From NCBI RefSeq assembly GCF_014873495.1, contig NZ_JADBGF010000001.1, positions 1,798,001 to 1,862,000 on the forward strand: a DNA stretch of 64,000 bases, given 5' to 3'. Source of the stretch: Streptomyces stelliscabiei. Its GTDB lineage: Bacteria > Actinomycetota > Actinomycetes > Streptomycetales > Streptomycetaceae. The notes below the pieces were generated by a model. That model saw only the letters and a program-made list of their open reading frames with translations. It searched no databases and had not been told where the DNA came from. The translations under genes and the position numbers were made by a program. Numbering within the stretch: the first letter of the stretch is position 1; each line of letters begins with the position of its first letter. Below are positions 8,829-17,903 of this stretch, in pieces.

Positions 8829-9778
8829 GACATCTTCCTGTTCGTGGCCCGGTAGAAGACGAAGGCGAGGATGCCGGTGACCACGGCCAGGACCAGCGAC
8901 TCGGCGGCGGCGTACTGGTAGTCACCGGTCTTGAACGCCTTGTCGTAGATCTCCATCATCGGAGTGAAGTCGGTGTTGATCGACTCCGGCGCGATCTGCC
9001 GCAGCAGCAGTGGTTCGGCGAACAGCTGCAGCCTCCCGATGAGGGAGAACATGCCGGTCAGCACCAGGATGCCGGTGATGTTGGGAATCTTGACCGACCA
9101 GGCGATCCGCCACTCCCTGGCCCCGTCCAGTCGGGCCGCCTCGTACAGCTCGCGGGGCAGCGCCTGTAGCGAGGCGGAGATCAGGATCATGTTGAAGCCG
9201 ATCCCCTGCCAGGTCAGCAGATTGCCCAGGGAGAGGTAGGTGTTGAGGCCGCCGAAGAAGGTGATGTCCGTGCCGGCGCCGTGCGCGAGGTCGAGCAGCG
9301 GAGAGCCCGTCGGGCTGTAGAGGAACAGCCAGATCACGGTGGACACCACGGCGGGCACCACGTACGGGATGAGCAGCGCCGCGCGGAAGAACCGCACCGC
9401 ACGGGCGGCCACCCCGTCCAGGAGCAGGGCGAGCAGCAGCGACAGGCCCAGCATCACCGTGATCTGAGCCGCTCCGAACAGCAGCGTGCGCAGCATGCTC
9501 GACCAGAAGGCGCCGTCGCCGAGGATGGAGGCGAAGTTGGAGAAGCCGGTGAAGACGACCCGGGTCGGGCCGAAGCCCAGCCCGCTGCTCTTCTTCTCCC
9601 TCAGGCTCTGGCTGAAGGCATAGCCGATCGGCACGACGTACGTGGCCAGGAAGCCGAGCAGGAAGGGCAGTGCGAACAGCAGTCCCTTGTGGGCTCCCCG
9701 GCTCCCGGCCCGGCGGGGGGAGGGCCGCCGGGCCGGGGAGTCGGTGGCGACCTTGGGGGGTCGCGTCAGGGTGGACAC
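8825..9778 (-). CDS. Carbohydrate ABC transporter permease (MalF/UgpA-type)
   Basis: Partner permease of the importer, 317 residues. A basic Arg/Pro-rich N-terminus is followed by the first membrane span (LLFALPFLLGFLATYVVPIG) and five more, with the EAA loop EAARLDGAREWRIAWSVKI. It lies 48 bp behind the binding-protein gene and overlaps the second permease. It should form a heterodimeric channel with the 7962-8828 product and accept oligosaccharide from the 9827-11155 lipoprotein. Confidence 0.95.
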   Translation of the reverse strand: MSTLTRPPKVATDSPARRPSPRRAGSRGAHKGLLFALPFLLGFLATYVVPIGYAFSQSLREKKSSGLGFGPTRVVFTGFSNFASILGDGAFWSSMLRTLLFGAAQITVMLGLSLLLALLLDGVAARAVRFFRAALLIPYVVPAVVSTVIWLFLYSPTGSPLLDLAHGAGTDITFFGGLNTYLSLGNLLTWQGIGFNMILISASLQALPRELYEAARLDGAREWRIAWSVKIPNITGILVLTGMFSLIGRLQLFAEPLLLRQIAPESINTDFTPMMEIYDKAFKTGDYQYAAAESLVLAVVTGILAFVFYRATNRKMS

Positions 9779-9826
9779 GGGTGTCTCCAGAGGTGGGTCC
9801 TACAGAGGCGGGGCCTACAGGGGAGG

Positions 9827-11155
9827 TCAGCTGCCGGCGACGGCCTTGATGCCCTTGCGGTTGAGGTCGTCCACGGTCCACTTCTGCAGCGAGGTCAGCA
9901 TGTCCTTGACCGTCAGCTGCTTCTTCATGACCTTGCCCCACTGCTTCTGCATCTCGGAGTACATCGCCGCGTAGTTCGGCCCGTACTGCCACTGCTCGCC
10001 GACCCGCGAGGCCGCCGTGGTAATCACCTGCGCGCTGTCCGACTTCCCGTTGAACATCCCGGTCGGGATGATCTTGTCGACGTACGGCGAGACGTCCTTG
10101 ACGGCGGGGAACAGGCCCGACTTGGAGTCCGGGTCGGTGAGCGCCGTCAGTGACTCCTTGCTGCTGCTCAGCCAGGCGGCGAACTCGGCGGCGCGGTCGG
10201 GGTACCTACAGCCCTTGAGGACGCCGGTGGTGTCGAAGTTACTGGAGGTCTGCGGCTTGGCGGTGTCGAAGGCCGGCGAGTCGGCGAGCTGCCACTTGCC
10301 CTTGGACTTGGGGAAGTTCGTGTCGTAGATCGGCAGCTGCCAGGTCGAGCTGGTCATCGCGATGGTCTTGCCGAGGTCCCAGGTCTTGAAGACACCCGGG
10401 TCGGCGTACGACGCGTTGGAGGCGAGGTCGTTGTCGACGAGCTGCTGGACGATGTCACCGGCCTTGAGCGCCTCGGGAGAGGCGAAGTCGATGACCCAGT
10501 GGTCGCCGTCCACCTTGTACCACTGCGCGCCGGCCTCCCAGGACAGGTCGACGAGCGAGCTCGGGTCCTCGCCCGCCATGTTGTAGATCTTGACGTCCTT
10601 GTCCTTCTCCTGGACCTTCTTGCCCGCGGCGATCAGGTCGTCCCAGGTCTTCGGGGCCTCGATCCCGTACTTCTGGAACAGGTCCGCGCGGTAGGCGGTG
10701 AACAGCGGCGCCGACCCCATCGGAATGCCGAAGGTGGTGCCTCCGGGGCTGACCGCGTTCCACGCGGCGACCGTGTACGCGTCCTTGTGCTTGGCCGCGA
10801 CCTCGCTGATGTCGGTCAGCAGTCCGTCGGCGGCGAAGCTCGCCAGGTTCATCCCGTCCATCTTGGACAGACAGGGCGCGGTGCCCGCGTTCACCGCGGC
10901 CCGCAGCTTCTGGTAAGCGGTGTCACCCGCAGCGTTGACGAACTTGATCTGCGTCTCGGGGTGCTTCTTGTTCCACACCTCGGCCTGCGCCTCGATGCCG
11001 TCCGTCCAGCTCCAGAACTCCAGCGTGACGTTGCCCTTCGTGGCCGCCGAGGCGTCGGTGCCGGAGTCGTCAGAGCAGGCGGTCAGCAGCAGCGAGAGAG
11101 AAGCGGCGGCGGCCACCGAGACAAGGACCCTGGGGCGCATACCGGACTTGGACAT
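9827..11155 (-). CDS. Sugar-binding lipoprotein of ABC transporter
   Basis: Extracellular solute-binding protein (family 1), 442 residues. A lipoprotein signal with lipobox LLLTAC lies about 25 residues in, followed by a Ser/Asp/Ala-rich linker and the binding fold starting VTLEFWSWTDG. The start is placed at the ATG at 11155, which has a good GGAGG 5 bases upstream and gives a normal signal peptide; an open frame further upstream to 11437 is not needed. It is the first gene of the seven-gene operon. The ligand is probably an oligosaccharide released by the locus's secreted enzymes, perhaps arabino- or xylo-oligosaccharide. Confidence 0.95.
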   Translation of the reverse strand: MSKSGMRPRVLVSVAAAASLSLLLTACSDDSGTDASAATKGNVTLEFWSWTDGIEAQAEVWNKKHPETQIKFVNAAGDTAYQKLRAAVNAGTAPCLSKMDGMNLASFAADGLLTDISEVAAKHKDAYTVAAWNAVSPGGTTFGIPMGSAPLFTAYRADLFQKYGIEAPKTWDDLIAAGKKVQEKDKDVKIYNMAGEDPSSLVDLSWEAGAQWYKVDGDHWVIDFASPEALKAGDIVQQLVDNDLASNASYADPGVFKTWDLGKTIAMTSSTWQLPIYDTNFPKSKGKWQLADSPAFDTAKPQTSSNFDTTGVLKGCRYPDRAAEFAAWLSSSKESLTALTDPDSKSGLFPAVKDVSPYVDKIIPTGMFNGKSDSAQVITTAASRVGEQWQYGPNYAAMYSEMQKQWGKVMKKQLTVKDMLTSLQKWTVDDLNRKGIKAVAGS

Positions 11156-11251
11156 CGGTCCTCCACGAAAGGAATGGGACGGCGCCTGCACGTGGGGGAA
11201 CGGCGCGGTCAGGGCGACGCGAGGGGAGAGAAACGGGTACTGCGCGGCGAG

Positions 11252-11266
11252 GCAGTAATCGTTTGT
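11252..11266. promoter_or_regulatory. LacI-type operator candidate 1
   Basis: Contains GCAGTAATCGTTT, a 13-nt identity with the site at 14652-14664 upstream of the LacI gene. It reads as GTAAT-CG-TTTGT around the central CG typical of LacI-family operators. It lies about 97 bp upstream of the binding-protein start. Confidence 0.6.
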
Positions 11267-11466
11267 TGTCGTGGACGGTACGACCGAGGGAGCCAGATCC
11301 ACAAGAGGTGGCGCCGGATTGTTTCGCTCGACTTTCCAGAACGTTACCTGTCGATGCGCCTGACCATGGACGTTCGCGCCATCGCGGGGCAGGTGGGTGG
11401 ACTCTCTGTGACGTACCTGTGTCGCAGAGCTGGTCATTGACCGGGTTCTCTGGGGCTTCTAGCGTG

Positions 11467-11478
11467 GAATACGTTTAC
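11467..11478. promoter_or_regulatory. LacI-type operator candidate 2
   Basis: GAATACGTTTAC shares the right half CGTTTAC and central CG with the 14655-14666 site. It lies 55 bp upstream of the hydroxyacid dehydrogenase start, where repressor binding would block that promoter. Confidence 0.5.
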
Positions 11479-11532
11479 TGTGACGCTCAGGCTTGTCGCC
11501 GGCCGATCCCGGCGCCCCTCCCCAGGAGCAGC

Positions 11533-12546
11533 ATGCATACGTCAGTGCCGCCGTTCGCCCTCTTCGCCATGAATCCGGTACATCTGCCCGAACTCTTCCC
11601 GCCTCCGCTGCTGACCCGCCTCCAGCAACTGGCGCGGGTCGACCTCACGCTCGTCGCCCAGGACTTCTCCGATCCCGCCGTGGCCGAGGCCCTGGGCCGC
11701 GCCGAGGTACTGGTCACCGGCTGGGGCTGCCCGCACCTCGGCGCGGAGGTACTGGCGGCGGCGCCGCGACTGCGCGCCGTCATGCACGCCGGCGGCAGCG
11801 TCCGCCACCTCGTGGGTGAGCCGTTCTGGGAGCGCGGTCTCACCCTCTCCAGCGCGGTGCGGGCCAACGCCCTGCCCGTGGCCGAGTACACGCTCGCCGC
11901 GATCCTGCTGGCCGGCAAGGACGCCTTCGGGCTGCGCGAACGCTTCCGGGCCGAGCACGTCTACCCCGCTGCGACGGAGTACGTGACGGTCGGCAACCTC
12001 GGCCGCCGGGTCGGTCTGATCGGCGCCTCCCGGGTGGGCCGCCGGGTCCTGGAACTGCTGCGGCCCTTCGAGCTGTCGGTGAGCCTCCACGACCCCTACG
12101 TCGACGCCGCCCAGGCCGCGGAACTGGGCGCGGTCCCGCTGGGCCTCGACGAGTTGCTGCGCACCAGTGACATCGTCAGCGTGCACGCCCCCGACACCCC
12201 GCAGACCCATCACATGCTCAACCGCGAGCGGCTGGCGCTCATCCCCGACGGCGGCGTCCTCATCAACACCTCACGGGGCGCCCTCGTCGACCACACCGCG
12301 CTCACCGAGGAACTGGTGAACGGCCGGCTCAGCGCGATCCTGGACGTCACCGACCCCGAGCCGCTGCCCGCGGACTCCCCGCTCTACCGCCTTCCGAACG
12401 TGTTCCTCACGCCGCACATCGCCGGCTCCCTCGGCAACGAACTGGCCCGCCTCGGCGGCACGGTGGTGACGGAACTGGAACGCCTGACGACGGGGCTGCC
12501 GCCTGCCCACCCGGTCCACCGGGCCGAACTGGCGATCAGCGCCTGA
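11533..12546 (+). CDS. D-isomer-specific 2-hydroxyacid dehydrogenase family protein
   Basis: NAD(P)-dependent oxidoreductase of 337 residues. The Rossmann fingerprint appears as GLIGASRVGRRVLELL. The substrate/catalytic Arg is in INTSRGALVDHTAL, the Glu in DVTDPEPLP and the His in LTPHIAGSLG, so all three catalytic residues are present. The start chosen is the ATG with AGGAG nine bases upstream; the open frame upstream is promoter DNA. It is the first gene divergent from the transporter operon and precedes GH127, so it may act on an acid or lactone formed from the released sugar, but its real substrate is unknown. Confidence 0.9.
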   Translation: MHTSVPPFALFAMNPVHLPELFPPPLLTRLQQLARVDLTLVAQDFSDPAVAEALGRAEVLVTGWGCPHLGAEVLAAAPRLRAVMHAGGSVRHLVGEPFWERGLTLSSAVRANALPVAEYTLAAILLAGKDAFGLRERFRAEHVYPAATEYVTVGNLGRRVGLIGASRVGRRVLELLRPFELSVSLHDPYVDAAQAAELGAVPLGLDELLRTSDIVSVHAPDTPQTHHMLNRERLALIPDGGVLINTSRGALVDHTALTEELVNGRLSAILDVTDPEPLPADSPLYRLPNVFLTPHIAGSLGNELARLGGTVVTELERLTTGLPPAHPVHRAELAISA

Positions 12547-12663
12547 GGACTTCGACGCCCACCCGCCGGCCGAGGACGCCGCCCGCCCGCCCGGGCTCCC
12601 GCAACGCCGATCCCGTCGCACCCCACCCCACCCCAGCCCGTCCCTCTTCCCTCGGAGACACCC

Positions 12664-14628
12664 TTGAACACCATTCAGGCCGGACCGGTCCACCCCTCCC
12701 CACGTGCCGTCTCACCCCTGCGTCCCGCCTCCGCGGCCCGCATCGAGGGCGGCTTCTGGGCCGAACGTCGCCGGGTCAACGCCCGGATCTCCCTCGCCGA
12801 GGGCCCGGGGCGGCTGGAGCAGGCCGGCAACCTGGCCAACTTCCGTGCCGCCGCGGCCCCGCGCACCGACGGCGCGGACACCCCGTCCGGCACCGGCTTC
12901 TCCGGCGACTTCCAGTTCCAGGACTCCGACGTCTACAAGTGGCTGGAAGCCGCCTGCTGGCAGCTCGCGGACACTCCCGACGAGACACTCGCCACCGAGG
13001 TCGAAGCCATCGTCGAGCTGATCGCCGCCGCCCAGCGCGAGGACGGCTACCTCCAGACGTACTACCAGCTCGGCGGCGGCATTCCCTGGACCGAGCCGGG
13101 CTGGGGACACGAGCTGTACTGCGCGGGACATCTGATCCAGGCCGCCGTGGCGCACCACCGGGCCACCGGTTCCGACCGGCTGCTCGCCGTGGCCCGCCGG
13201 CTCGCGGACCACATCGACTCCGTCTTCGGCCCTGGCAAGCAGGTGGACACCGTCTGTGGCCATCCCGAGGTGGAGACCGCCCTCGTCGAACTCCACCGGA
13301 CGACCGACGAGAAGCGGTACCTGGACCTCGCCCGCTACTTCCTGGAACGCCGCGGTCACGGCACCCTCTCCTCCGGCGCCGACCGGGGCCACGACCGCGA
13401 CCCGGGGCCCGAGTACTGGCAGGACCACACGCCGGTCCGCGCGGCGGACGAGGTCACCGGCCACGCCGTACGCCAGCTCTACCTCCTCGCCGGAGCCGCC
13501 GACCTGGCCGCGGAGACCGGCGACACGGAACTCCGCACGGCGCTGGAGCGGCTGTGGCGGGACATGGTCACGACCAAGACCTACCTCACCGGCGCCGTCG
13601 GCTCCCGGCACGACTGGGAGGCCTTCGGCGACGCCCACGAACTGCCGGCCGACCGCGCCTACGCCGAGACCTGCGCCGCCATCGCCTCCGTCCACTTCTC
13701 CTGGCGCATGGCCCTGCTCACCGGCGAGGCCCGCTACTCCGACCTCGTCGAGCGCACCCTGTTCAACGGCTTCCTGGCCGGCGCCGGTCTCGACGGCCGC
13801 ACCTGGCTGTACGTCAACCCGCTTCATCGGCGGGCCCGTTCACACGAACGCCCCGGCGACCAGACCGCCCACCGCACCCCCTGGTTCCGCTGCGCGTGCT
13901 GCCCGCCCAACGTCATGCGCCTGCTCGCCGGGCTCCCGCACTACCTGGCCACAGCCGACGACAGCGGTCTGCAACTGCACCAGTACGCCACGGGCGTCTA
14001 CGGCGGCGACGGCCTCACCGTACGGGTGACGACGGAGTATCCGTGGGAGGGCACGGTGACCGTCACCGTGGACGAGGCTCCCACCGCCCTGCCGCGCACG
14101 CTCTCCCTACGCCTGCCGGCGTGGTGCGCCGACCACACCCTGACCGTGAACGGCACCACCGTCGAAGACGGGGCCGACTCCGGCTGGCTGCGCATCACCC
14201 GCGCGTTCACCCCCGGCGACACCGTCCGCCTCGACCTCGCGATGCCGGCCCGGCTCACCGTCCCTTCCTCACGCGTCGACGCCGTCCGGGGCTGCGCCGC
14301 CGTCGAACGCGGTCCGCTGGTCTACTGCCTGGAGCAGACCGACCAACCGGGGCGCCTGGACCCGGACACGATCGCTGTGCCGCCGGACACGCCACTGACC
14401 GTGCGCAGCCGCCCCGAACTGCTCGGCGGGGTGCGAACGGTGAGCGTCGCGGGGAACCGGCTCCGCGCCGACGATACGTCCGGCGACTGGCCCTACCTGC
14501 CGTACACGTCGGCGACTTCCGGCGAACCCCACGAGAGCGTCGAGCTGACGGCGGTGCCGTACTACGCCTGGGCCAACCGCGAGCCGGGCGCCATGCGGGT
14601 CTGGCTGCCGCTGGCCGCCCGCGGGTAG
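12664..14628 (+). CDS. GH127 beta-L-arabinofuranosidase
   Basis: Removes beta-L-arabinofuranose from arabinosides (DUF1680 family, typified by Bifidobacterium HypBA1). The 654-residue length fits the family. The catalytic Glu319 (DWEAF) is 16 residues before Glu335-x-Cys337 (YAETC). With the Cys412-Cys413 pair in FRCACCPPN these match the acid/base, zinc ligands and cysteine nucleophile of HypBA1. No signal peptide is present, so it acts inside the cell after uptake. The start is TTG with GGAGA just upstream. Placement beside GH43 and the importer argues that this locus handles arabinose-decorated glycans. Confidence 0.93.
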   Translation: MNTIQAGPVHPSPRAVSPLRPASAARIEGGFWAERRRVNARISLAEGPGRLEQAGNLANFRAAAAPRTDGADTPSGTGFSGDFQFQDSDVYKWLEAACWQLADTPDETLATEVEAIVELIAAAQREDGYLQTYYQLGGGIPWTEPGWGHELYCAGHLIQAAVAHHRATGSDRLLAVARRLADHIDSVFGPGKQVDTVCGHPEVETALVELHRTTDEKRYLDLARYFLERRGHGTLSSGADRGHDRDPGPEYWQDHTPVRAADEVTGHAVRQLYLLAGAADLAAETGDTELRTALERLWRDMVTTKTYLTGAVGSRHDWEAFGDAHELPADRAYAETCAAIASVHFSWRMALLTGEARYSDLVERTLFNGFLAGAGLDGRTWLYVNPLHRRARSHERPGDQTAHRTPWFRCACCPPNVMRLLAGLPHYLATADDSGLQLHQYATGVYGGDGLTVRVTTEYPWEGTVTVTVDEAPTALPRTLSLRLPAWCADHTLTVNGTTVEDGADSGWLRITRAFTPGDTVRLDLAMPARLTVPSSRVDAVRGCAAVERGPLVYCLEQTDQPGRLDPDTIAVPPDTPLTVRSRPELLGGVRTVSVAGNRLRADDTSGDWPYLPYTSATSGEPHESVELTAVPYYAWANREPGAMRVWLPLAARG

Positions 14629-14651
14629 ACGTCGGCGCGGTCAACATGCCC

Positions 14652-14667
14652 GCAGTAATCGTTTACC
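14652..14667. promoter_or_regulatory. LacI-type operator candidate 3 (autoregulatory)
   Basis: GTAATCGTTTAC at 14655-14666 is an imperfect palindrome centred on CG, 67 bp upstream of the LacI gene start. It shares 13 nt with the site upstream of the transporter operon. Autoregulation by the 14733-15851 product is inferred. Confidence 0.6.
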
Positions 14668-14732
14668 AAGATTCGGGAACCGGTCGCACCCTTCTGTGTC
14701 CGCGAGGATGCTCAGTGCAGTAACGTCAAGGT

Positions 14733-15851
14733 GTGACAGCGAACGGAAACGGTTCTCCCCCAACGCCCGCCTCCCAGGCTTCTAGGCGTCGGCGCAAGAA
14801 CCAGGCAGGTGAAGAGCGCCCCAGCACGATTCGCGATGTCGCCGAACGGGCGGGGGTGTCGGTAGCAACCGTTTCCAGGGCCCTGGCCGGCAACTATCCC
14901 GTGTCGGCCGCCACCCGGGAGCGCATCATGGCTGCCGTGGAGTCGCTGCACTACGTGGTGAACGTCCACGCCAAAGCCCTCTCCGGTCGGGTGGCCGGTC
15001 CCGTCGCACTGGTCCTGCGGGACATCACCGGGCCGTCGCTGGCCCATGTCGCCGCCGGGGTCGAGCAGGAGGCGGCCCTGCGGGGCCGGCTGAGCCTGGT
15101 CTGCGCCACTCACGGAGACACTGCCCGCGAGGACGACCTGGTGCAGTTGATGCGCGAGCAGCACGCGGCCGCGGTGGTCCTCGTCGGCGGGGCAGTGCAG
15201 GACGAGGTCTACTTCCAGCGCATGACCGAGTACGCGCGCGCCCTGGACGCCGCCGGGTCACGTCTGGTCCTGGTCGGCCGCCCGCCCCTGCCCGGGCATC
15301 ACCCAGTCACCGTCGTGGACTACGACAACCGCGGAGGCGCCTTCCAGGCCGCAGACCATCTGTTCGTCCAAGGCCACCGGCGCGTCCTCTTCCTGGGCGG
15401 CGACCCACAACTCAGTACGGGGGCGCAACGGAGGGAGGGCTACCTCCACGCCCTGCGCGCGCACGGCGTGGAGTACGCGGAAGAACTGGACGTCCCCGGT
15501 CCGTACACCCGCGTCTCCGGCTACCAGCGCACGAGGGACGCGCTGAAGGCGGGGGTCGATTTCACGGGCGTCCTCGCGGGGACGGACATGGTGGCCCTCG
15601 GTGCGTTGGCCGCGCTCCGCGACGCCGGCCTGAACGTCCCCCGGGACATCTCCCTGGTGGGCTTCGACGACGTCCCCTTCGCCTCGGACCTGACCCCGTC
15701 GCTCACGTCGGTCCGGGTGCCGTACGAGGATCTCGGCAGAACAGCGGTCCGGCTCGCCCTGGAGCACAGCGAACGCATCAGCGGCGACGACCATGTCGTC
15801 CTCAGTACGCAACTGGTGATCCGTCAGTCCGTACGCCGCCCCCGTCCGTAA
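14733..15851 (+). CDS. LacI-family transcriptional regulator of the first sugar locus
   Basis: 372 residues starting at GTG. After a basic Ser/Arg/Lys-rich leader of about 30 residues comes the LacI helix-turn-helix TIRDVAERAGVSVATVSRAL. The hinge helix includes HAKALSGR, and a periplasmic-binding-like effector domain follows (VALVLRDITG... to LVGFDDVPFASDLTPSLTSV). It probably represses the divergent operons until an imported sugar binds. Its likely sites are the three similar palindromes at 11252, 11467 and 14655. Confidence 0.95.
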   Translation: MTANGNGSPPTPASQASRRRRKNQAGEERPSTIRDVAERAGVSVATVSRALAGNYPVSAATRERIMAAVESLHYVVNVHAKALSGRVAGPVALVLRDITGPSLAHVAAGVEQEAALRGRLSLVCATHGDTAREDDLVQLMREQHAAAVVLVGGAVQDEVYFQRMTEYARALDAAGSRLVLVGRPPLPGHHPVTVVDYDNRGGAFQAADHLFVQGHRRVLFLGGDPQLSTGAQRREGYLHALRAHGVEYAEELDVPGPYTRVSGYQRTRDALKAGVDFTGVLAGTDMVALGALAALRDAGLNVPRDISLVGFDDVPFASDLTPSLTSVRVPYEDLGRTAVRLALEHSERISGDDHVVLSTQLVIRQSVRRPRP

Positions 15852-16295
15852 GGCCGTTGAGACTCCTCGTCCGTTCGGTCGGGAACCCTGGACGGCGGGA
15901 ACAACTCCGCAGATCCCGCCCTGGGTCACTCCGCCCCCGCCAGGGCAATATCACCCAGTCCCGCAGTCCTCTTGGCAACCTCCCACTTCGTTCATACCGA
16001 CTTCCACTCCAGAAAGAGGCCCGCAGCGGTGTACTCCCGCAGCCCGGACCACCACCCATCCACAATAGCGAGGGCAACGACCAACGCAGCACTTCGTGCG
16101 CAAGTCGCAGCCGGGGCGAGTGCAAACCCTCCGTCAACGCATTGGGTGCCCGTGTCTCCAGCCTGCCGGTGGCCCTTCGTCCTCTCACCCGGCGGAGGAG
16201 TTGGACAGCACGCGACGCAGACGCCCGGCGCACCCTGTCGTGAGCGCGCCGGGCGTCTATCCCCCGTTTGACCGTAGACGAGAAACTACTTGACG
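15852..16295. other. Intergenic region between LacI gene and GH10 gene
   Basis: 444 bp with no credible gene. Apart from the terminator stem-loop at 16219-16258 I see no recognisable coding remnant or repeat. Confidence 0.6.
16219..16258 (-). terminator. Terminator of the GH1-GH10 transcript
   Basis: A 13-bp perfect stem (arms 16219-16231 and 16246-16258, 14-nt loop) lies 38 bp beyond the GH10 stop on the minus strand. There is no T-run, as is common in high-GC actinomycetes. It also faces the LacI gene and may act in both directions. Confidence 0.75.
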
Positions 16296-17903
16296 TCAGG
16301 CGACCGTCACGTCCACGGGATCCGATTCGGTCGATCCCCTCGCGTTGGTAAGGACGACCTTCAGGCTGTGCTTGCCCTTCGGAACCCCGGACAGAGCTAC
16401 CTGAGGCGACTGTGCGTTCGGCGAATCGGCGGCCAGCTGGCCCTCACCGACGACTGCCCCGTCGAGGTAGAAGGTGTACGAGGTGGCGTTGGTGCCCCAC
16501 CACAGGTTCGCGGTGGCGGTGAAGGTGCCGTCCTTGTCCCAGTTGTCGTGGCTGACCACGGGCTTGCCCGGGGCGGCATCCGTGACCGTGACAGTCGTGG
16601 TGTTCGTGGACGTGGTGCCCTTCGAGTTGATCAGTTCGGCCCGGTACGCGTAGGTGCCGTTGGGCCTGTCCTTGAATTCGGTCACGACTGACTGCGAGGT
16701 GCCGCTGACTGTCGTGGGCACCCGCGCGGCGACGAGCTTGTCGTTCTCGTAAAGACGGAAGAAGCTGCCTGGCGTGCCGTGCCAAAGGTTCATCTTCACG
16801 CTGTAGTTGCCGTCATGGAGGCCGTGGGTCCACCCGCTGGTGTTCGACAGGGTGCCGGCGCCAGCAGCCGAGGAAGCGGAGACGAAGTTCCGCAGAGCGT
16901 CGCGCGTGGCGTAGTACGCGGGCTTGGGGTTGTACTCCTCGTCGAACATGAGGGGCTTCGCGCCCGGCAGCCACGTGTAGGCGTGCTTGTCGGTGAAGCC
17001 CCAGAAGCTGATGTCCCGGATTCCGGCCGCCAGCGCCTCGGCCATGACGTCCCCGTAGATCTGCGTCTGCTGATCCACGTCGTAGGTGTGCACGTCGAGT
17101 TCGGTGATCGCGACTTCGAGTCCGAGCTTCTGGTAGGACTTCGTCATCTCTGTGATGACTCCGGGCTCGGGACCCGCCTGTGTCTCGTGCATCTCGAAGC
17201 CCACCCCGTCGATGGGCACACCGTCGGCGACCATGCCGGCCACTAGGTCGTAGAGCTCCTGGCGCTTCGCCGGGTAGAACTCCACCAACGCCTCGTTGAT
17301 GAACAGCTTCGCCTCGGGGTCAGCGGCGTGCGCGATCCGGAACGCTTCCGCGATGTAGTCCTCGCCGAGCACCTCGTAGAAGTGGTTCGGCGCGAGGCCG
17401 GTGCCGCCGAAGGTGGAGAACGGCTCGGTCATCACGTCCCACCGGTCCATCTTTCCGGCGTAGCGGTCCATGATCGTGTTGAAGTGAGTCTTCATGACCG
17501 CGCGCAACTCGTCCGGGTCGGTGACGTCGGTCACGTATTCCGGGTTGCAGCACTGGGAGATGAGCCCGTGTCCCTTGACTACCATGTCGTTGTCTTCAAC
17601 GAAGTCGACGAGCCGGTCGAGGCCCCCGAACTCGAAGTCGCCCTCCGTGGGCTGGACGAATTTCCACTTCAGCTCGTTCTCGGGAGACAAGCTGTTGAAC
17701 TGTTCCGCCAGCACCTCGCCGAACTTCGGTTCGTCGAGATAGGTGGGGTTGGTCGCCCCCGAGCCGATGAGGATTCCCTCCTTCGCTGCCAGTTCGCGGA
17801 GGGTCGCGTCTGAATCAGCTGAGGCGCCGGTGGTGGGGAGGGCCACGGTCAAGAGCCCTATGGTGACAGTTGCGAGCGCCGCGCCGATGCGGTGCATTCT
17901 CAT
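16296..17903 (-). CDS. Secreted GH10 endo-xylanase-like enzyme with two C-terminal Ig-like modules
   Basis: Predicted endo-beta-1,4-xylanase, 535 residues. A Sec signal peptide ends near Ala29 (TGASA). The GH10 barrel spans about 30-350, with proton donor Glu160 (WDVMTEPF) and nucleophile Glu268 (AITELD). Two related modules follow, with motifs NLWHGTPGSFFRLYEND and NLWWGTNATSYTFYLDG, like chitinase A N-terminal or Ig-like domains. The usual Asn before the acid/base Glu is Thr, and the GHTLVWH motif is replaced by GHGLISQCC, so activity or specificity may differ from classical xylanases. The start at 17903 gives a proper signal peptide, but the RBS is weak. Confidence 0.88.
   Translation of the reverse strand: MRMHRIGAALATVTIGLLTVALPTTGASADSDATLRELAAKEGILIGSGATNPTYLDEPKFGEVLAEQFNSLSPENELKWKFVQPTEGDFEFGGLDRLVDFVEDNDMVVKGHGLISQCCNPEYVTDVTDPDELRAVMKTHFNTIMDRYAGKMDRWDVMTEPFSTFGGTGLAPNHFYEVLGEDYIAEAFRIAHAADPEAKLFINEALVEFYPAKRQELYDLVAGMVADGVPIDGVGFEMHETQAGPEPGVITEMTKSYQKLGLEVAITELDVHTYDVDQQTQIYGDVMAEALAAGIRDISFWGFTDKHAYTWLPGAKPLMFDEEYNPKPAYYATRDALRNFVSASSAAGAGTLSNTSGWTHGLHDGNYSVKMNLWHGTPGSFFRLYENDKLVAARVPTTVSGTSQSVVTEFKDRPNGTYAYRAELINSKGTTSTNTTTVTVTDAAPGKPVVSHDNWDKDGTFTATANLWWGTNATSYTFYLDGAVVGEGQLAADSPNAQSPQVALSGVPKGKHSLKVVLTNARGSTESDPVDVTVA

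Larger units (their letters stand above)
11156..11532. promoter_or_regulatory. Divergent promoter region between binding-protein operon and dehydrogenase/GH127 genes
   Basis: 377 bp without a gene. It must hold the promoters of both divergent units. Two LacI-type half-palindromes lie inside, at 11252-11264 and 11467-11478, each within about 100 bp of one start codon. I did not find confident -35/-10 boxes by eye. Confidence 0.7.

Noticed and set aside
12712..13827. A long minus-strand frame opposite GH127
   Set aside because: A shadow of the GC-rich GH127 gene, whose catalytic motifs are all in the plus frame.
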